Shown here piece by piece: positions 7,728 to 16,275 of a stretch of DNA of 35,425 nt (position 1 is the stretch's first letter; each line of letters starts with the position of its first letter). The translations under genes and the position numbers were made by a program. The notes under the pieces were generated by a model that was not told the DNA's origin, searched no databases, and was given only the letters and a program-made list of their open reading frames with translations. The DNA comes from Companilactobacillus kimchiensis (GTDB lineage Bacteria; Bacillota; Bacilli; Lactobacillales; Lactobacillaceae), in NCBI RefSeq assembly GCF_001438805.1, contig NZ_JQCF01000029.1, positions 1 through 35,425 of the forward strand, in the 5' to 3' direction.

Positions 7728-9008
7728 ATGCAAAAACTTGTAATCAACGGTGGAAAGAAATTATCAGGTGAAGTGACAATCGGTGGTGCTAAAAACAGTA
7801 CCGTAGCTTTAATTCCTGCAGCCATTTTGTCTGATACACCTGTAGTGTTAGATTCTGTTCCCCAAATTAGAGATGTAAAAAATTTACGTTCTATTTTGAA
7901 AGATATGAACGTTACTTCAGAAATGAATAATGATGTATTACGCATTGATCCGACGCAAATCCATTTTGCTGAATTACCAAGTGGTAAGGTAAGCAGTTTA
8001 CGAGCCTCATATTATTTTATGGGTGCTATGCTGGGACGATTCGGTAAGGCCGTAGTCGGTTTCCCCGGCGGTGATGATATTGGACCACGTCCGATTGATC
8101 AACATATCAAGGGCTTCGAAGCATTAGGTGCACACGTTGAGAACAAACACGGGCAAATCATTATTACAACTCCTGAAGAAGGCCTCAAGGGAGCTAAAAT
8201 CTTTTTAGATATGGTTTCGGTTGGTGCAACAATCAACGTTATCTTGGCTGCTGTTAAAGCAAAAGGGACCACAGTGATTGAAAATGCTGCCAAAGAACCA
8301 GAAATTATTGATTTGGCAACATTCTTGAACAATATGGGTGCTGTCATCCGTGGAGTTGGGACTGAAACAATTCGTATTGAAGGTGTTGAGACCCTTCGCT
8401 CAAATAATGCTCATACAATTATTCCTGACCGAATTGAAGCTGGAACTTATTTAAGTTTGGCTGCAGCCAACGGTGGTGATATTTTGGTAAAAAATATTAT
8501 CAGTGAACATTTGGATGCTTTCTTAGCTAAACTCGATGAGATGGGTGTTAATTTGGAAGTTGGTGAAGACAGTATTTATGTTAAACCATCACCTAAGTTA
8601 AAAGCTGTTAATATTAAAACCATGCCTTATCCAGGTTTTGCAACTGATCTGCAACAGCCGATCACACCGTTATTAATGATGGCAAGTGGTGAGGCGATGG
8701 TTGTTGATACCATTTATCCCAAGCGTGTGAAGCATATTTCACAATTGAATAAAATGGGTGCCGATATCACTAGTGAAAATGATTTGATCTTCGTTCACGG
8801 AGGAGCCCAGTTGAAGGGTGCTGATGTTTCGGCAGATGAAATTAGAGCTGGTGCATGTTTGATGATTGCGGGACTTTTAGCCGATGGACAAACAGTGATT
8901 GATCATGCAGAAAATATTCTCCGGGGCTATGATCAAGTTGTTTGGAAGTTACATTGTTTGAATGCTGACGTTAAATTGATTGGTGAAGATGACTTAGTGG
9001 AGTCTTGA
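7728..9008 (+). CDS. murA: UDP-GlcNAc 1-carboxyvinyltransferase with Asp in place of the catalytic Cys
   Basis: Catalyses the first committed step of peptidoglycan synthesis, transfer of enolpyruvate from PEP to UDP-GlcNAc. The length (426) is typical. The substrate-binding Lys22 (GGAKNS) and Arg121 (GPRPID) are present. In the active-site loop the family sequence PGGC is PGGD here: GAT at 8073-8075 encodes Asp116 where fosfomycin alkylates Cys115 in the E. coli enzyme. MurA with Asp at this place is active and fosfomycin-resistant in other bacteria, so intrinsic resistance is predicted. Its position after pyrG and before rpmE corresponds to the second MurA paralogue (murZ/murAB) of Bacillus. 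Confidence 0.96.
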   Translation: MQKLVINGGKKLSGEVTIGGAKNSTVALIPAAILSDTPVVLDSVPQIRDVKNLRSILKDMNVTSEMNNDVLRIDPTQIHFAELPSGKVSSLRASYYFMGAMLGRFGKAVVGFPGGDDIGPRPIDQHIKGFEALGAHVENKHGQIIITTPEEGLKGAKIFLDMVSVGATINVILAAVKAKGTTVIENAAKEPEIIDLATFLNNMGAVIRGVGTETIRIEGVETLRSNNAHTIIPDRIEAGTYLSLAAANGGDILVKNIISEHLDAFLAKLDEMGVNLEVGEDSIYVKPSPKLKAVNIKTMPYPGFATDLQQPITPLLMMASGEAMVVDTIYPKRVKHISQLNKMGADITSENDLIFVHGGAQLKGADVSADEIRAGACLMIAGLLADGQTVIDHAENILRGYDQVVWKLHCLNADVKLIGEDDLVES

Positions 9009-9033
9009 CAGAAATGATTTAACCTGATAAATT
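9005..9033 (+). promoter_or_regulatory. strong promoter for the ABC-F leader
   Basis: TTGACA (9005-9010), a 17-nt spacer and TAAATT (9028-9033) form a near-consensus sigma-A promoter. Its -35 box overlaps the TGA stop of murA (9006-9008). It places the start near 9040 and leaves a leader of about 205 nt before the ABC-F gene. Confidence 0.82.
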
Positions 9034-9063
9034 AATTTATAGATTAATACAAGAGAGGAAGTG

Positions 9064-9196
9064 CGCCGTTGAGAAATTAAGTTCAAATTATAAATTATGC
9101 AAATATATTAAATATTGTGTGTAGTTTGATTTGGCTTATTTTCCCAACAGTGTCTCCTTAAAAATAATTAAGGACGCTGTTTAGCGTTCTTTTTTT
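9064..9196 (+). promoter_or_regulatory. transcription attenuator controlling the ABC-F gene
   Basis: Three overlapping helices can be drawn. (1) 9064-9083, containing the whole mini-ORF, pairs with 9133-9152 at 17 of 20 positions. (2) Antiterminator: 9146-9152 plus 9155-9161 pair with 9168-9181, 14 bp with a 2-nt bulge and a 6-nt loop. (3) Terminator: GGACGCT (9172-9178) pairs with AGCGTTC (9183-9189), GTTT loop, followed by seven Ts. Helix 1 and helix 2 share 9146-9152; helix 2 and helix 3 share 9172-9178. So helix 1 favours termination, and a ribosome stalled on the mini-ORF would free the antiterminator. This is the logic of drug-induced attenuators of ABC-F and erm genes. Confidence 0.8.
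9069..9080 (+). CDS. three-codon leader ORF (MRN) of the attenuator
   Basis: TTG AGA AAT TAA encodes Met-Arg-Asn. The ribosome site GAGAGGAAG lies about 10 nt upstream, good spacing for TTG at 9069. An alternative, GTG CGC CGT TGA from 9061 (Met-Arg-Arg), sits too close to the ribosome site. Both would place a ribosome on the first arm of the leader helix. The role is inferred from the surrounding RNA structure. Confidence 0.5.
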   Translation: MRN

Positions 9197-9224
9197 GTGT
9201 AAAATTTATTAGCCAATCAACCTG

Positions 9225-9240
9225 CACCTGAATGAGGGTG
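9225..9240 (+). promoter_or_regulatory. possible hairpin over the ABC-F ribosome site
   Basis: CACCT (9225-9229) can pair with GGGTG (9236-9240), one G-U pair, 6-nt loop. This covers the GAGGG ribosome site (9234-9238) that lies before the ATG at 9248. It could add a translational layer of control, but five pairs are few and may be chance. Confidence 0.35.
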
Positions 9241-9247
9241 TTTTTAA

Positions 9248-10744
9248 ATGGGAACAATACAAATAGAAAATGTTAGTTTTAGATATGATCAGATGGTGGA
9301 TAACTTATTTGATTCTTTGAATTTAAAGATCGACGAATCATGGAAATTAGGTTTGATTGGTCGTAATGGCCGTGGTAAAACTACTTTGATGAAATTATTG
9401 CTAGGACAATTAGATTATCAAGGCCAGGTAGTGTCAAATTTGAATTTTTATTATTATCCACAGGCGGTTGTTGATAAAAATGTACCAACAATTGAGGTAG
9501 TCAAAAATTTAACACATTTGGAAGAGTATGATCTGTGGAAGATTGAAATTGAATTGGACAAATTAAAAGTTGATTCAGGAGTTTTACAACAAGAATTTTC
9601 GACGTTGAGTCCTGGCGAACGGACCAAAGTGTTATTAGCAATATTGTTTATTGATGAGTCAGGTTTTCAATTGATTGATGAACCAACCAATCATTTGGAT
9701 ATTGAGGGACGAAAAATCGTTTCAGATTATTTGAAAAGTAAAAAAGGTTTTATCGTCATTAGTCATGATAAAAATTTCTTGAATCCAGTGATCGATCATG
9801 TTATTTCAATTAATCGGGCTGATGTGGATGTGTACAAAGGGAACTTTGATACTTGGCAAGATAATAAAAATCGGCAAGATAACTCAGAACAAAATGAAAA
9901 GGAACAATTAAAAAAAGACATTCATCGGTTGCATGAAACCGCCGTTAAGCGAGAGAACTGGTCCAATTCGGCTGAAGCTCAAAAGAATAAAAATCGCTAT
10001 GGTGAAAGTGTCAATTTGGATAAAGGATTCATCAGCCATAAGTCGGCTAAAATGATGAAAAAGGCTAAAACAGCTGAAAAAAGGGTCGATTCAGCCATCA
10101 ACGAAAAACAAAGCTTATTAAAGAATATTGAAATTGAAGAGCCAATTACTTTAAATTACGAAGAGTTATCACATCCAGATATTTTTGTACAAGTAGATAA
10201 TTTATCTCTCAGACATGAAACAATTACGACACCAGTGGTCAATTTTAAAGTAAAAAAGAATCAAGTTTTAGCGGTAATTGGTCAAAATGGAATTGGTAAA
10301 ACAACGATTTTTAAACAAATTTTAGGAGTACCACAACCATTTGAACAGATTGGTGATATCAAAGTCGCCAATAATTTAAAGATATCTTATTTACGTCAGG
10401 ATAATGAATTGACTGGTGAGATCAAGGCTTTGGCTGTGGACAAAAAAATTGAACCAGAAATGGTTTATTCAAATTTACGTAAATTAGGCTTTGAACGTTA
10501 TCTTTTTAACCAACCAGTCGAAAATATGAGTCAAGGACAACGTCGAAAAGTAGCGTTAGCTCTGAGTTTGTCAGAAAAAGCCAATCTTTATTTTTGGGAT
10601 GAACCGCTAAACTACTTGGATGTTATTACTAGACAACAAATAATTTCAGCTATTAAAAAACAGCATCCAACGATGCTGTTGATCGATCATGATCAAGATT
10701 TAATTGATGAAGTTTCAACTCAAAAAGTCAAACTACATTATTAG
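9248..10744 (+). CDS. Lsa-like ABC-F ribosome-protection ATPase
   Basis: A 498-residue ABC-F protein with two ATPase domains and no membrane segment. Domain 1: Walker A GRNGRGKTT (38-46), signature LSPGE (120-124), Walker B LIDEPTNHLD (142-151). Linker about 205-295, charged and helical, the part that reaches the peptidyl-transferase centre. Domain 2: GQNGIGKTT (345-353), signature MSQGQ (427-431), FWDEPLNYLD (449-458). SWKLGLIGRNGRGKTTL, WDEPLNYLDV and the length match the Lsa group as I remember it, which displaces lincosamides, streptogramin A and pleuromutilins from the ribosome. The attenuator in front supports a resistance role over a housekeeping one. It stands where glpX-rho lie in Bacillus. 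Drug spectrum is inference. Confidence 0.9.
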   Translation: MGTIQIENVSFRYDQMVDNLFDSLNLKIDESWKLGLIGRNGRGKTTLMKLLLGQLDYQGQVVSNLNFYYYPQAVVDKNVPTIEVVKNLTHLEEYDLWKIEIELDKLKVDSGVLQQEFSTLSPGERTKVLLAILFIDESGFQLIDEPTNHLDIEGRKIVSDYLKSKKGFIVISHDKNFLNPVIDHVISINRADVDVYKGNFDTWQDNKNRQDNSEQNEKEQLKKDIHRLHETAVKRENWSNSAEAQKNKNRYGESVNLDKGFISHKSAKMMKKAKTAEKRVDSAINEKQSLLKNIEIEEPITLNYEELSHPDIFVQVDNLSLRHETITTPVVNFKVKKNQVLAVIGQNGIGKTTIFKQILGVPQPFEQIGDIKVANNLKISYLRQDNELTGEIKALAVDKKIEPEMVYSNLRKLGFERYLFNQPVENMSQGQRRKVALALSLSEKANLYFWDEPLNYLDVITRQQIISAIKKQHPTMLLIDHDQDLIDEVSTQKVKLHY

Positions 10745-10750
10745 AAGGTA

Positions 10751-10779
10751 TTGAAAATTTGCCTTTATAATGATAGTAT
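10751..10779 (+). promoter_or_regulatory. rpmE2 promoter
   Basis: TTGAAA (10751-10756), a 17-nt spacer and TAGTAT (10774-10779). No terminator is seen between the ABC-F gene and this promoter, so some read-through into rpmE2 is possible. Confidence 0.6.
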
Positions 10780-10845
10780 TAAATACTGTTAATAATATAA
10801 TCTATATTTCCGGTAAGGATTTATGGCAAAAGGAGCACATTTAAT

Positions 10846-11094
10846 ATGAAACAAGGAATTCACCCAGATTATCACCAAGTTGTATTTATGGATTCATCAA
10901 CAGGTAAGAAATTCTTAGCCGGTTCAACAATCGAATCAAAAGAAACAGTTGATTTTGAAGGTAAAGATTACCCATTGATCCGTGTTGAAATTACATCAGA
11001 TTCACACCCATTCTACACTGGTAAACAAAAGTTTGCTCAAGCAGATGGTCGTATCGATCGTTTCAACAAGAAATACGGTATGTCAAACAAGTAA
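10846..11094 (+). CDS. rpmE2: ribosomal protein bL31, type B
   Basis: A protein of the large ribosomal subunit that bridges to the small subunit. The 82 residues begin [14 protein letters not shown] and end with [11 protein letters not shown], typical of the type B form. The zinc-binding cysteines of the type A form are absent, so it does not need zinc. AAAGGAG lies 10 nt before the ATG. I see no Zur-box palindrome upstream. Codon use is strongly biased, as expected for a ribosomal protein. It has its own promoter and a terminator shared with the convergent MFS gene. Confidence 0.97.
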   Translation: MKQGIHPDYHQVVFMDSSTGKKFLAGSTIESKETVDFEGKDYPLIRVEITSDSHPFYTGKQKFAQADGRIDRFNKKYGMSNK

Positions 11095-11101
11095 CAAAAA
11101 A

Positions 11102-11130
11102 AGTCATCCTTACGGATGGCTTATTTTTTT
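11102..11130. terminator. bidirectional terminator between rpmE2 and the MFS gene
   Basis: An 8-bp stem (AGTCATCC 11102-11109, GGATGGCT 11114-11121) with a TTAC loop has a T-run on its right side for rpmE2 and an A-run on its left for the minus-strand gene, whose stop codon begins at the stem edge. Confidence 0.85.
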
Positions 11131-12347
11131 GCTTTTTTTGATTTTAAATGTGATGATACCCAAATGAAATTGATCAGGGCCAAACCACTAGTACTCAAGA
11201 AAACGGCAGAGTAGCTGAGGACACCAGAAATTGATGAACCTAACAATGGACCACAGACATTACCGACTGACTGGAAGGACTGGTTGTATCCGAAGATCCG
11301 ACCAGTATATTTAGGGTCAGTATATTTAGCCAGAATCGTCTGAACTTGTGGTACTAGACAAGCATCAGAGATTCCAACGAGAAATCTTAAAGCAGCTAAT
11401 TGCCAGACGTTAGTCACGAAAGCTTGGGGAATATAGACCAACACGGCGAAAATCAAACCACCAATCAAAATTTTGCCGGTACCAATTTTATCACCTAAGG
11501 CCCCAAATCTTGGAGCGGCAATAATATTGGCAATCCCAGGCATCGCCGCGACAACCCCAGCAATCAAAGTTACTTGACCAGAACCATGCATTAATTGTTT
11601 AACGTACAAACTAATAATGGGATTGATCGAGTTGTTGGAAGCTTGGATAATCATTGTGGTTACAAACATCGCTAAAATCAAATTTGGGTTTTTAAGTTTA
11701 TGAAAGATTTCTTTGGTTGATTCCTCTTCACCCTTAGGAATTGGTTTAAAATCTTCCTTAATAAAAATCGTTACGAGAATAAAGGCTGTAAATAGTAATG
11801 AACCGGTTATCATAAAAGGAATTCGATAACCAAAATACTGTGCAATAACACCACCAACCAGTGGTCCTAGTAAAGTACCGGAGATAACACCGGTATTTAA
11901 AGTACCCAAAGCTTTTCCACTTTCAGATCTAGGCGCTGTGGAGGCAATTAAAGTGTTAGAATTACTAACGAATCCCGAGAAGACACCTTGAAGGAGTCTC
12001 AACACGACTAATTGCCAAGGGGCAGTTACGAAGGCCTGAAGAAAAATAACTATCGCCATACCGAGTGATGCCCGAATCAGCATTAATTTACGGCCGCGAC
12101 GGTCAGCTATCTTGCCCCAAATGGGGGAGATGATCGCCATGACAAGAAATGTTGATGAAAAGGCGAGACCATTCCAAATGACTAACTGACTTTTTGTGAA
12201 ATTACCTAACTGGTTAATGTATAATGGCATAAAGGGTGTTATCATACTAAAGCCTATACCTGATACAAAGGTACTGAACCAAAGAACAACTAGATTTCGT
12301 TTCCAGTAATTATTCGGCTCAGAACTATCATCTGTACTAGATGTCAT
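11121..12347 (-). CDS. MFS multidrug exporter-like transporter (DHA1 family)
   Basis: A 408-residue protein with about 12 hydrophobic segments. After TM2 comes the MFS motif A, GKIADRRGRK, and the TM4/TM5 region has LRLLQGVFSG and GPLVGG, the motif C style of drug/H+ antiporters. It resembles PmrA/MdtG-type multidrug efflux proteins. The start chosen is MTSSTDD at 12347, 8 nt (aligned) after AGAAAGGA; an in-frame ATG two codons earlier is also possible. It is monocistronic and divergent from murF. Substrates cannot be told; a sugar or metabolite exporter is the alternative. Confidence 0.85.
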   Translation of the reverse strand: MTSSTDDSSEPNNYWKRNLVVLWFSTFVSGIGFSMITPFMPLYINQLGNFTKSQLVIWNGLAFSSTFLVMAIISPIWGKIADRRGRKLMLIRASLGMAIVIFLQAFVTAPWQLVVLRLLQGVFSGFVSNSNTLIASTAPRSESGKALGTLNTGVISGTLLGPLVGGVIAQYFGYRIPFMITGSLLFTAFILVTIFIKEDFKPIPKGEEESTKEIFHKLKNPNLILAMFVTTMIIQASNNSINPIISLYVKQLMHGSGQVTLIAGVVAAMPGIANIIAAPRFGALGDKIGTGKILIGGLIFAVLVYIPQAFVTNVWQLAALRFLVGISDACLVPQVQTILAKYTDPKYTGRIFGYNQSFQSVGNVCGPLLGSSISGVLSYSAVFLSTSGLALINFIWVSSHLKSKKAKK

Positions 12348-12437
12348 ATACATCAAATCCTTTCTAAGTATCATAGTATACTCTTTTTTTATTTATATCT
12401 TATAAAATTAATTTTTTAAAATTGAGGAAGTTTATTC

Positions 12438-13802
12438 ATGAAAATGAAGTTAAGGGAAGTTTACTCTGCACTGAAAATCCAAAGTGATGAAATTGCGGAT
12501 GTTGAAATAACAGGAGTTTGCTTCGATAGTCGCAAGGCTAAAAAGGGTGATTTATTTTTTCCATTACAAGGGGATCGTGATGGACATGAATTTATCAACA
12601 GTGCCATTGATAATGGAGTGAGCGCGACAATTTGGCAAAGTGATCATGATATTCCTAATGACAAGATCTCGTATGTTGTCGTTAAGAATGTTTCGAACGC
12701 GTTTGAAACATTAGCCAAGTATTATTTGAATAAAGTTAATCCTAAAGTTGTAGCCGTAACTGGCAGCAACGGAAAAACTACTACCAAAGATATGATTGCT
12801 AAGGTTCTCAGTGTAAGCAATAATGTTGCTAAAACACCACAGAATTTTAATAATGAAATTGGTGTGCCTTTTACAATTTTGAATATGCCAACTAATACAG
12901 AAGTGTTGGTTGTGGAAATGGGGATGGATCGACCCGGTCAGATCGATCATTTGAGTACTATAGCTAATCCCGATATTTCTGTTATTACAATGATTGGTGA
13001 AGCCCACATTGAATTCTTTGGTACCAGAGACAAAATTGCCGATGCCAAAATGGAAATCACGAATCATCTTCAAGAAGATGGTTCATTTATCTACAATGGC
13101 GACGAACCATTACTATTGGAACGTGCTAAAAAAGTTGAACAGAATCAAAAAACTTTTGGCAACCAGGACAGTAATGATTTATATGCAACTAGTATCGAAG
13201 CGGGAAAGACAACTACCAGTTTTACCACTAACCTATGGCCAGATCTCAAATTTGAGATTCCAATGATGGGTGAGTATAACGTTAATAATGCTCTGGCAGC
13301 CATATTAGTTGGTCAAATTTCTCATATTAAACCAGAAGCTATGCAAAAAGCTTTGGGTGAATTATTTGTAACGGAAAACAGAACAGAATGGATCAAGGCA
13401 AAAAATGGTGCCGATATTTTGAGTGATGTCTATAACTCTAATCCGACTGCAGCCATTGAAGTTTTGCATAGTTTAAAAGCCATCAAAACTGATGGTCGAA
13501 AAATAATTGTGTTAGGGGACATGTTAGAACTTGGTGATGCTTCCGAGAAATTACATGAATCTTTAGCAACACATATTAATGCAGAAAATTTTGCAAAGGT
13601 CTATCTTGTTGGCGATTATATGAAATATTTGCGTGACAAACTTAGCGATAAGTATAATTCAGCTGACCTACTTTGGTATGGAAAAGATCAACTAACTGAT
13701 TTGACCAAAGATTTAGAAACAGAATTAAAACCAAATGACACCATCTTGTTAAAGGCAAGTCATGGAATACACTTAGAAAACGTTTTACATGAGTTAATTT
13801 AG
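12438..13802 (+). CDS. murF: UDP-MurNAc-tripeptide--D-Ala-D-Ala ligase
   Basis: Adds D-Ala-D-Ala to the UDP-MurNAc tripeptide, the last cytoplasmic step of the peptidoglycan precursor. The 454 residues hold the N-terminal Mur ligase domain (VCFDSRKAKKGDLFF), the ATP loop TGSNGKTTT (108-116), NFNNEIGVPF and the C-terminal domain with VYNSNPTA and LGDMLELG. The start at 12438 has GAGGAAG 7 nt upstream. As in Bacillus (ddl-murF-cshA), a DEAD-box helicase gene follows after 82 bp. The ddl gene is not beside it here. Confidence 0.97.
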   Translation: MKMKLREVYSALKIQSDEIADVEITGVCFDSRKAKKGDLFFPLQGDRDGHEFINSAIDNGVSATIWQSDHDIPNDKISYVVVKNVSNAFETLAKYYLNKVNPKVVAVTGSNGKTTTKDMIAKVLSVSNNVAKTPQNFNNEIGVPFTILNMPTNTEVLVVEMGMDRPGQIDHLSTIANPDISVITMIGEAHIEFFGTRDKIADAKMEITNHLQEDGSFIYNGDEPLLLERAKKVEQNQKTFGNQDSNDLYATSIEAGKTTTSFTTNLWPDLKFEIPMMGEYNVNNALAAILVGQISHIKPEAMQKALGELFVTENRTEWIKAKNGADILSDVYNSNPTAAIEVLHSLKAIKTDGRKIIVLGDMLELGDASEKLHESLATHINAENFAKVYLVGDYMKYLRDKLSDKYNSADLLWYGKDQLTDLTKDLETELKPNDTILLKASHGIHLENVLHELI

Positions 13803-13812
13803 AAGTTGTCAT

Positions 13813-13841
13813 TTGAGTTTGTGCATAAAACGTGGTAAAGT
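13813..13841 (+). promoter_or_regulatory. cshA promoter
   Basis: TTGAGT (13813-13818), a 17-nt spacer and TAAAGT (13836-13841), about 40 nt before the cshA start. No terminator lies between murF and this promoter. Confidence 0.6.
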
Positions 13842-13884
13842 AGTCAAATTGTTATTTTATCGTGTTTAAAAATGGAGGACATTT

Positions 13885-15447
13885 GTGAAATTTAAAGAAT
13901 TAGATTTAGATCCCAGATTATTGAGTGCCGTAGACGAAGCCGGTTTTGAAGAAACTACACCTATTCAAGCTCAAACTATTCCACTAGTTTTGAATGGTGA
14001 TGACGTCATCGGACAAGCTCAAACTGGTACAGGTAAGACGGCAGCCTTTGGCTTACCATTGCTAAATGCCGTTGATACTCAATCAAGCGAGATCCAAGCA
14101 TTGATTATCTCACCAACTAGAGAACTAGCTATCCAAACACAGGAAGAATTATTCCGTTTAGGTAGTAAGAAGAAGGTTAAAGTTCAAAGTGTTTATGGTG
14201 GATCAGATATTAGAAGACAGATCCGTGCTTTGAAGAGTCACCCACAAGTTATTGTTGGTACTCCAGGTAGAATGCTTGACCATATCAACCGTCACACCTT
14301 GAAGTTGCACAACGTTAAAACCGTTGTACTTGATGAAGCTGACGAAATGTTGGATATGGGATTTGTTGAGGACATTGAAAGTATTCTTTCAAATGTTCCT
14401 AACCAACACCAAACATTGTTGTTCTCTGCAACAATGCCTAAACCAATCATGAAGATTGCTGATAAATTCATGACGGATCCTAAGGTTGTGCAAATTAAGT
14501 CAAAAGAATTAACTGCTGACAATATTACACAATATTATGTAAAGGCTAGAGAATTTGAAAAGTTTGATTTGATGACACGTCTCTTCGATGTTCAATCACC
14601 AGATCTTGCTTTGATCTTTGGTCGTACAAAGCGTCGTGTTGATGAATTAACACGTGGTTTACAAGCCCGTGGTTACAATGCCGAAGGTATTCATGGTGAT
14701 TTATCACAAGACAAACGTACTAGTGTTTTACGTAAGTTTAAAGCTGGTAAGTTAGAGTTCCTTGTGGCAACTGATGTTGCTGCCCGTGGTTTGGATATTT
14801 CTGGTGTATCACATGTTTATAACTATGATATTCCTCAAGATCCTGACAGTTATGTTCACCGTATTGGCCGTACCGGTCGTGCCGGACATTCTGGTACATC
14901 AGTAACTTTCGTTACACCAAACGAAATGGGTTACTTACGTACAATTGAAAACCTAACTAAAAAGCGTATGGATCCATTGGCTCCACCAACTGACAATGAT
15001 GTTCTTAAAGGTCAACTTGAATCTGTTAAACAAGATATCAAGGATACTTTGGAACATGACAAGCACCTGGATCGTTTTGATTCAGCTGTTCAAGAATTAC
15101 TTTCAGAGTACTCAGCTGAAGACATCGCTCGTATTTTCTTAAGCGATGCCATCAAGGATGCTCAAAGTGTTCCTGTTAAAATTGCTCCTGAAAGACCACT
15201 TCCTTCAAGAAAAGTTAGTCAAAGTCGTTCAGGTCACGGTCGTCGTGGTAAGTTTAATGGCGGCGGACATCGTGGTGGTGGAGATCACCGTGGCGGTGGT
15301 AATAGACATAGTGATGGTGGTCATGGTCGTGATGGCGGACATAGCCGTAACCATGATGAAAAAGGTGGCAAACGCCGCGAACATGACAACAAACGTAATG
15401 GTCGTAGCAAGAAGTCATTCAAGATCAGAACAAATCTAGAAAAATAA
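13885..15447 (+). CDS. cshA: DEAD-box RNA helicase CshA
   Basis: ATP-dependent RNA helicase acting in mRNA turnover (degradosome), ribosome assembly and cold adaptation. All core motifs are present: Q motif ([10 protein letters not shown]), AQTGTGKT (45-52), PTRELA, DEAD (150-153), SAT (181-183), ARGLD and HRIGRTGR (325-332). The last about 80 residues form a basic tail rich in Gly, His and Arg (repeated [14 protein letters not shown]), a likely unstructured RNA-binding tail. Start GTG at 13885, 6 nt after GGAGG. A strong terminator follows. Total length 520 is within the CshA range. Confidence 0.96.
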   Translation: MKFKELDLDPRLLSAVDEAGFEETTPIQAQTIPLVLNGDDVIGQAQTGTGKTAAFGLPLLNAVDTQSSEIQALIISPTRELAIQTQEELFRLGSKKKVKVQSVYGGSDIRRQIRALKSHPQVIVGTPGRMLDHINRHTLKLHNVKTVVLDEADEMLDMGFVEDIESILSNVPNQHQTLLFSATMPKPIMKIADKFMTDPKVVQIKSKELTADNITQYYVKAREFEKFDLMTRLFDVQSPDLALIFGRTKRRVDELTRGLQARGYNAEGIHGDLSQDKRTSVLRKFKAGKLEFLVATDVAARGLDISGVSHVYNYDIPQDPDSYVHRIGRTGRAGHSGTSVTFVTPNEMGYLRTIENLTKKRMDPLAPPTDNDVLKGQLESVKQDIKDTLEHDKHLDRFDSAVQELLSEYSAEDIARIFLSDAIKDAQSVPVKIAPERPLPSRKVSQSRSGHGRRGKFNGGGHRGGGDHRGGGNRHSDGGHGRDGGHSRNHDEKGGKRREHDNKRNGRSKKSFKIRTNLEK

Positions 15448-15473
15448 TCGTTTAAAAAATAATGATTTTAATT

Positions 15474-15508
15474 AAGACAAGGTAAATAATTTTACTTTGT
15501 CTTTTTTT
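15474..15508 (+). terminator. cshA terminator
   Basis: A 13-bp stem (15474-15486 with 15491-15503, one G-U) with a TAAT loop, followed by a run of seven Ts. It lies 27 nt after the cshA stop. Confidence 0.9.
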
Positions 15509-15552
15509 ATACAGTAAAATAAGGTTGTATAAATGATTTTGGTTATTTTAAG

Positions 15553-15650
15553 GATGCCATTCTTCACAAGAGATAAAAAATTAGCTGGAATATAGTTTGG
15601 TCTTTAACTAATCCGGTAAGATACGCCGAATAAGTAAAATTTCGCTATTG
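15553..15650. repeat. intergenic repeat, copy A (short form)
   Basis: This stretch is homologous to 34778-34930. Its right part (15602-15650) matches 34882-34930 at 44 of 49 positions without gaps, and its left part (15553-15595) matches 34778-34819 at about three quarters of positions with small gaps. It lacks about 55 bases present in the middle of the other copy. A small stem, CGGT (15614-15617) with GCCG (15625-15628), is kept in both copies. The minus strand can encode NSEILLIRRILPD before a stop. Its function is unknown. Confidence 0.75.
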
Positions 15651-15914
15651 GCTTTAATTTATAGAATGTTAAATCTATTAAAGTCTTTGTTTTTGAACTA
15701 GAATCTTTTGAATTTTTACGGAAGACGGCAGTGAACCTTGTCTTAAGAATTAAACATAATAAAAAACAGTTGGCGTTTTGGAAAGTTGCTTTAGGAAAAT
15801 GAAATGGACTTGTAAAGTATAATCAAAATGCTATTATTTAGGCTTGGACTATACAGATAGACAGTTTGTTTTGTTTTTAGTTTTTCTAAAAAAATAGATT
15901 GTGAGAAGGAATAT
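15651..15914. other. rest of the gene-free stretch before acpS
   Basis: No gene is seen. At 15711-15730 is a 20-nt block that matches 35149-35168 at 18 positions. A perfect TATAAT is at 15818-15823, about 90 nt before acpS, without a good -35 box, and may be the acpS promoter. The rest is AT-rich and shows no strong hairpin. Confidence 0.4.
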
Positions 15915-16274
15915 ATGATCAAAGGATTGGGTATAGATATTGCGGAGATTGACCGAGTTCGGGCAATTTATGGTCGTCATCCTCGTTTCTTAGAAAAAAT
16001 TTTGAATGCTGATGAGATTGAAGTTTTTAACTCTCTGAATACCGAAAAGGCCAAGATGACATACTTAACTGGTCGTTTTTCAGTCAAAGAGGCTTTCACA
16101 AAAGCTATGGGAACTGGTTTAGTTGGAATTGGTTTTCATGATTTAAGTGTGTTAAACCATAAATCAGGACAGCCTTATATTAAAACTGAAATATTTGAAG
16201 GCAATATTCACGTATCAATTTCGGATACAGATGAACTAGTAATAACTGAGGTTATTCTAGAGGAGGTAGATTAA
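15915..16274 (+). CDS. acpS: holo-[acyl-carrier-protein] synthase
   Basis: Transfers the 4'-phosphopantetheine arm from CoA to the serine of acyl carrier protein, needed for fatty acid synthesis. The 119 residues are typical of the trimeric AcpS type. Metal ligands Asp8 (GLGIDIAEIDR) and Glu59 (GRFSVKEAFTKA) are present. AGAAGGA lies before the ATG. The alr gene starts one base after the acpS stop and its ribosome site lies inside the acpS end, so the two are coupled, as in many lactobacilli. Confidence 0.97.
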   Translation: MIKGLGIDIAEIDRVRAIYGRHPRFLEKILNADEIEVFNSLNTEKAKMTYLTGRFSVKEAFTKAMGTGLVGIGFHDLSVLNHKSGQPYIKTEIFEGNIHVSISDTDELVITEVILEEVD

Positions 16275-16275
16275 A

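Noticed and set aside
9061-9072. Leader ORF starting at GTG (Met-Arg-Arg) instead of TTG
   Set aside because: The ribosome site is only about 2 nt away, too near for initiation; the TTG start has good spacing. Not fully excluded.
10780-10845. Ribosomal-protein leader or Zur box before rpmE2
   Set aside because: No stable hairpin and no Zur-type palindrome could be drawn in the short leader.
15146-15439. Plus-strand 97-codon valine-rich frame in cshA
   Set aside because: Shadow of the Gly/Arg-rich codons of the CshA tail in another frame.
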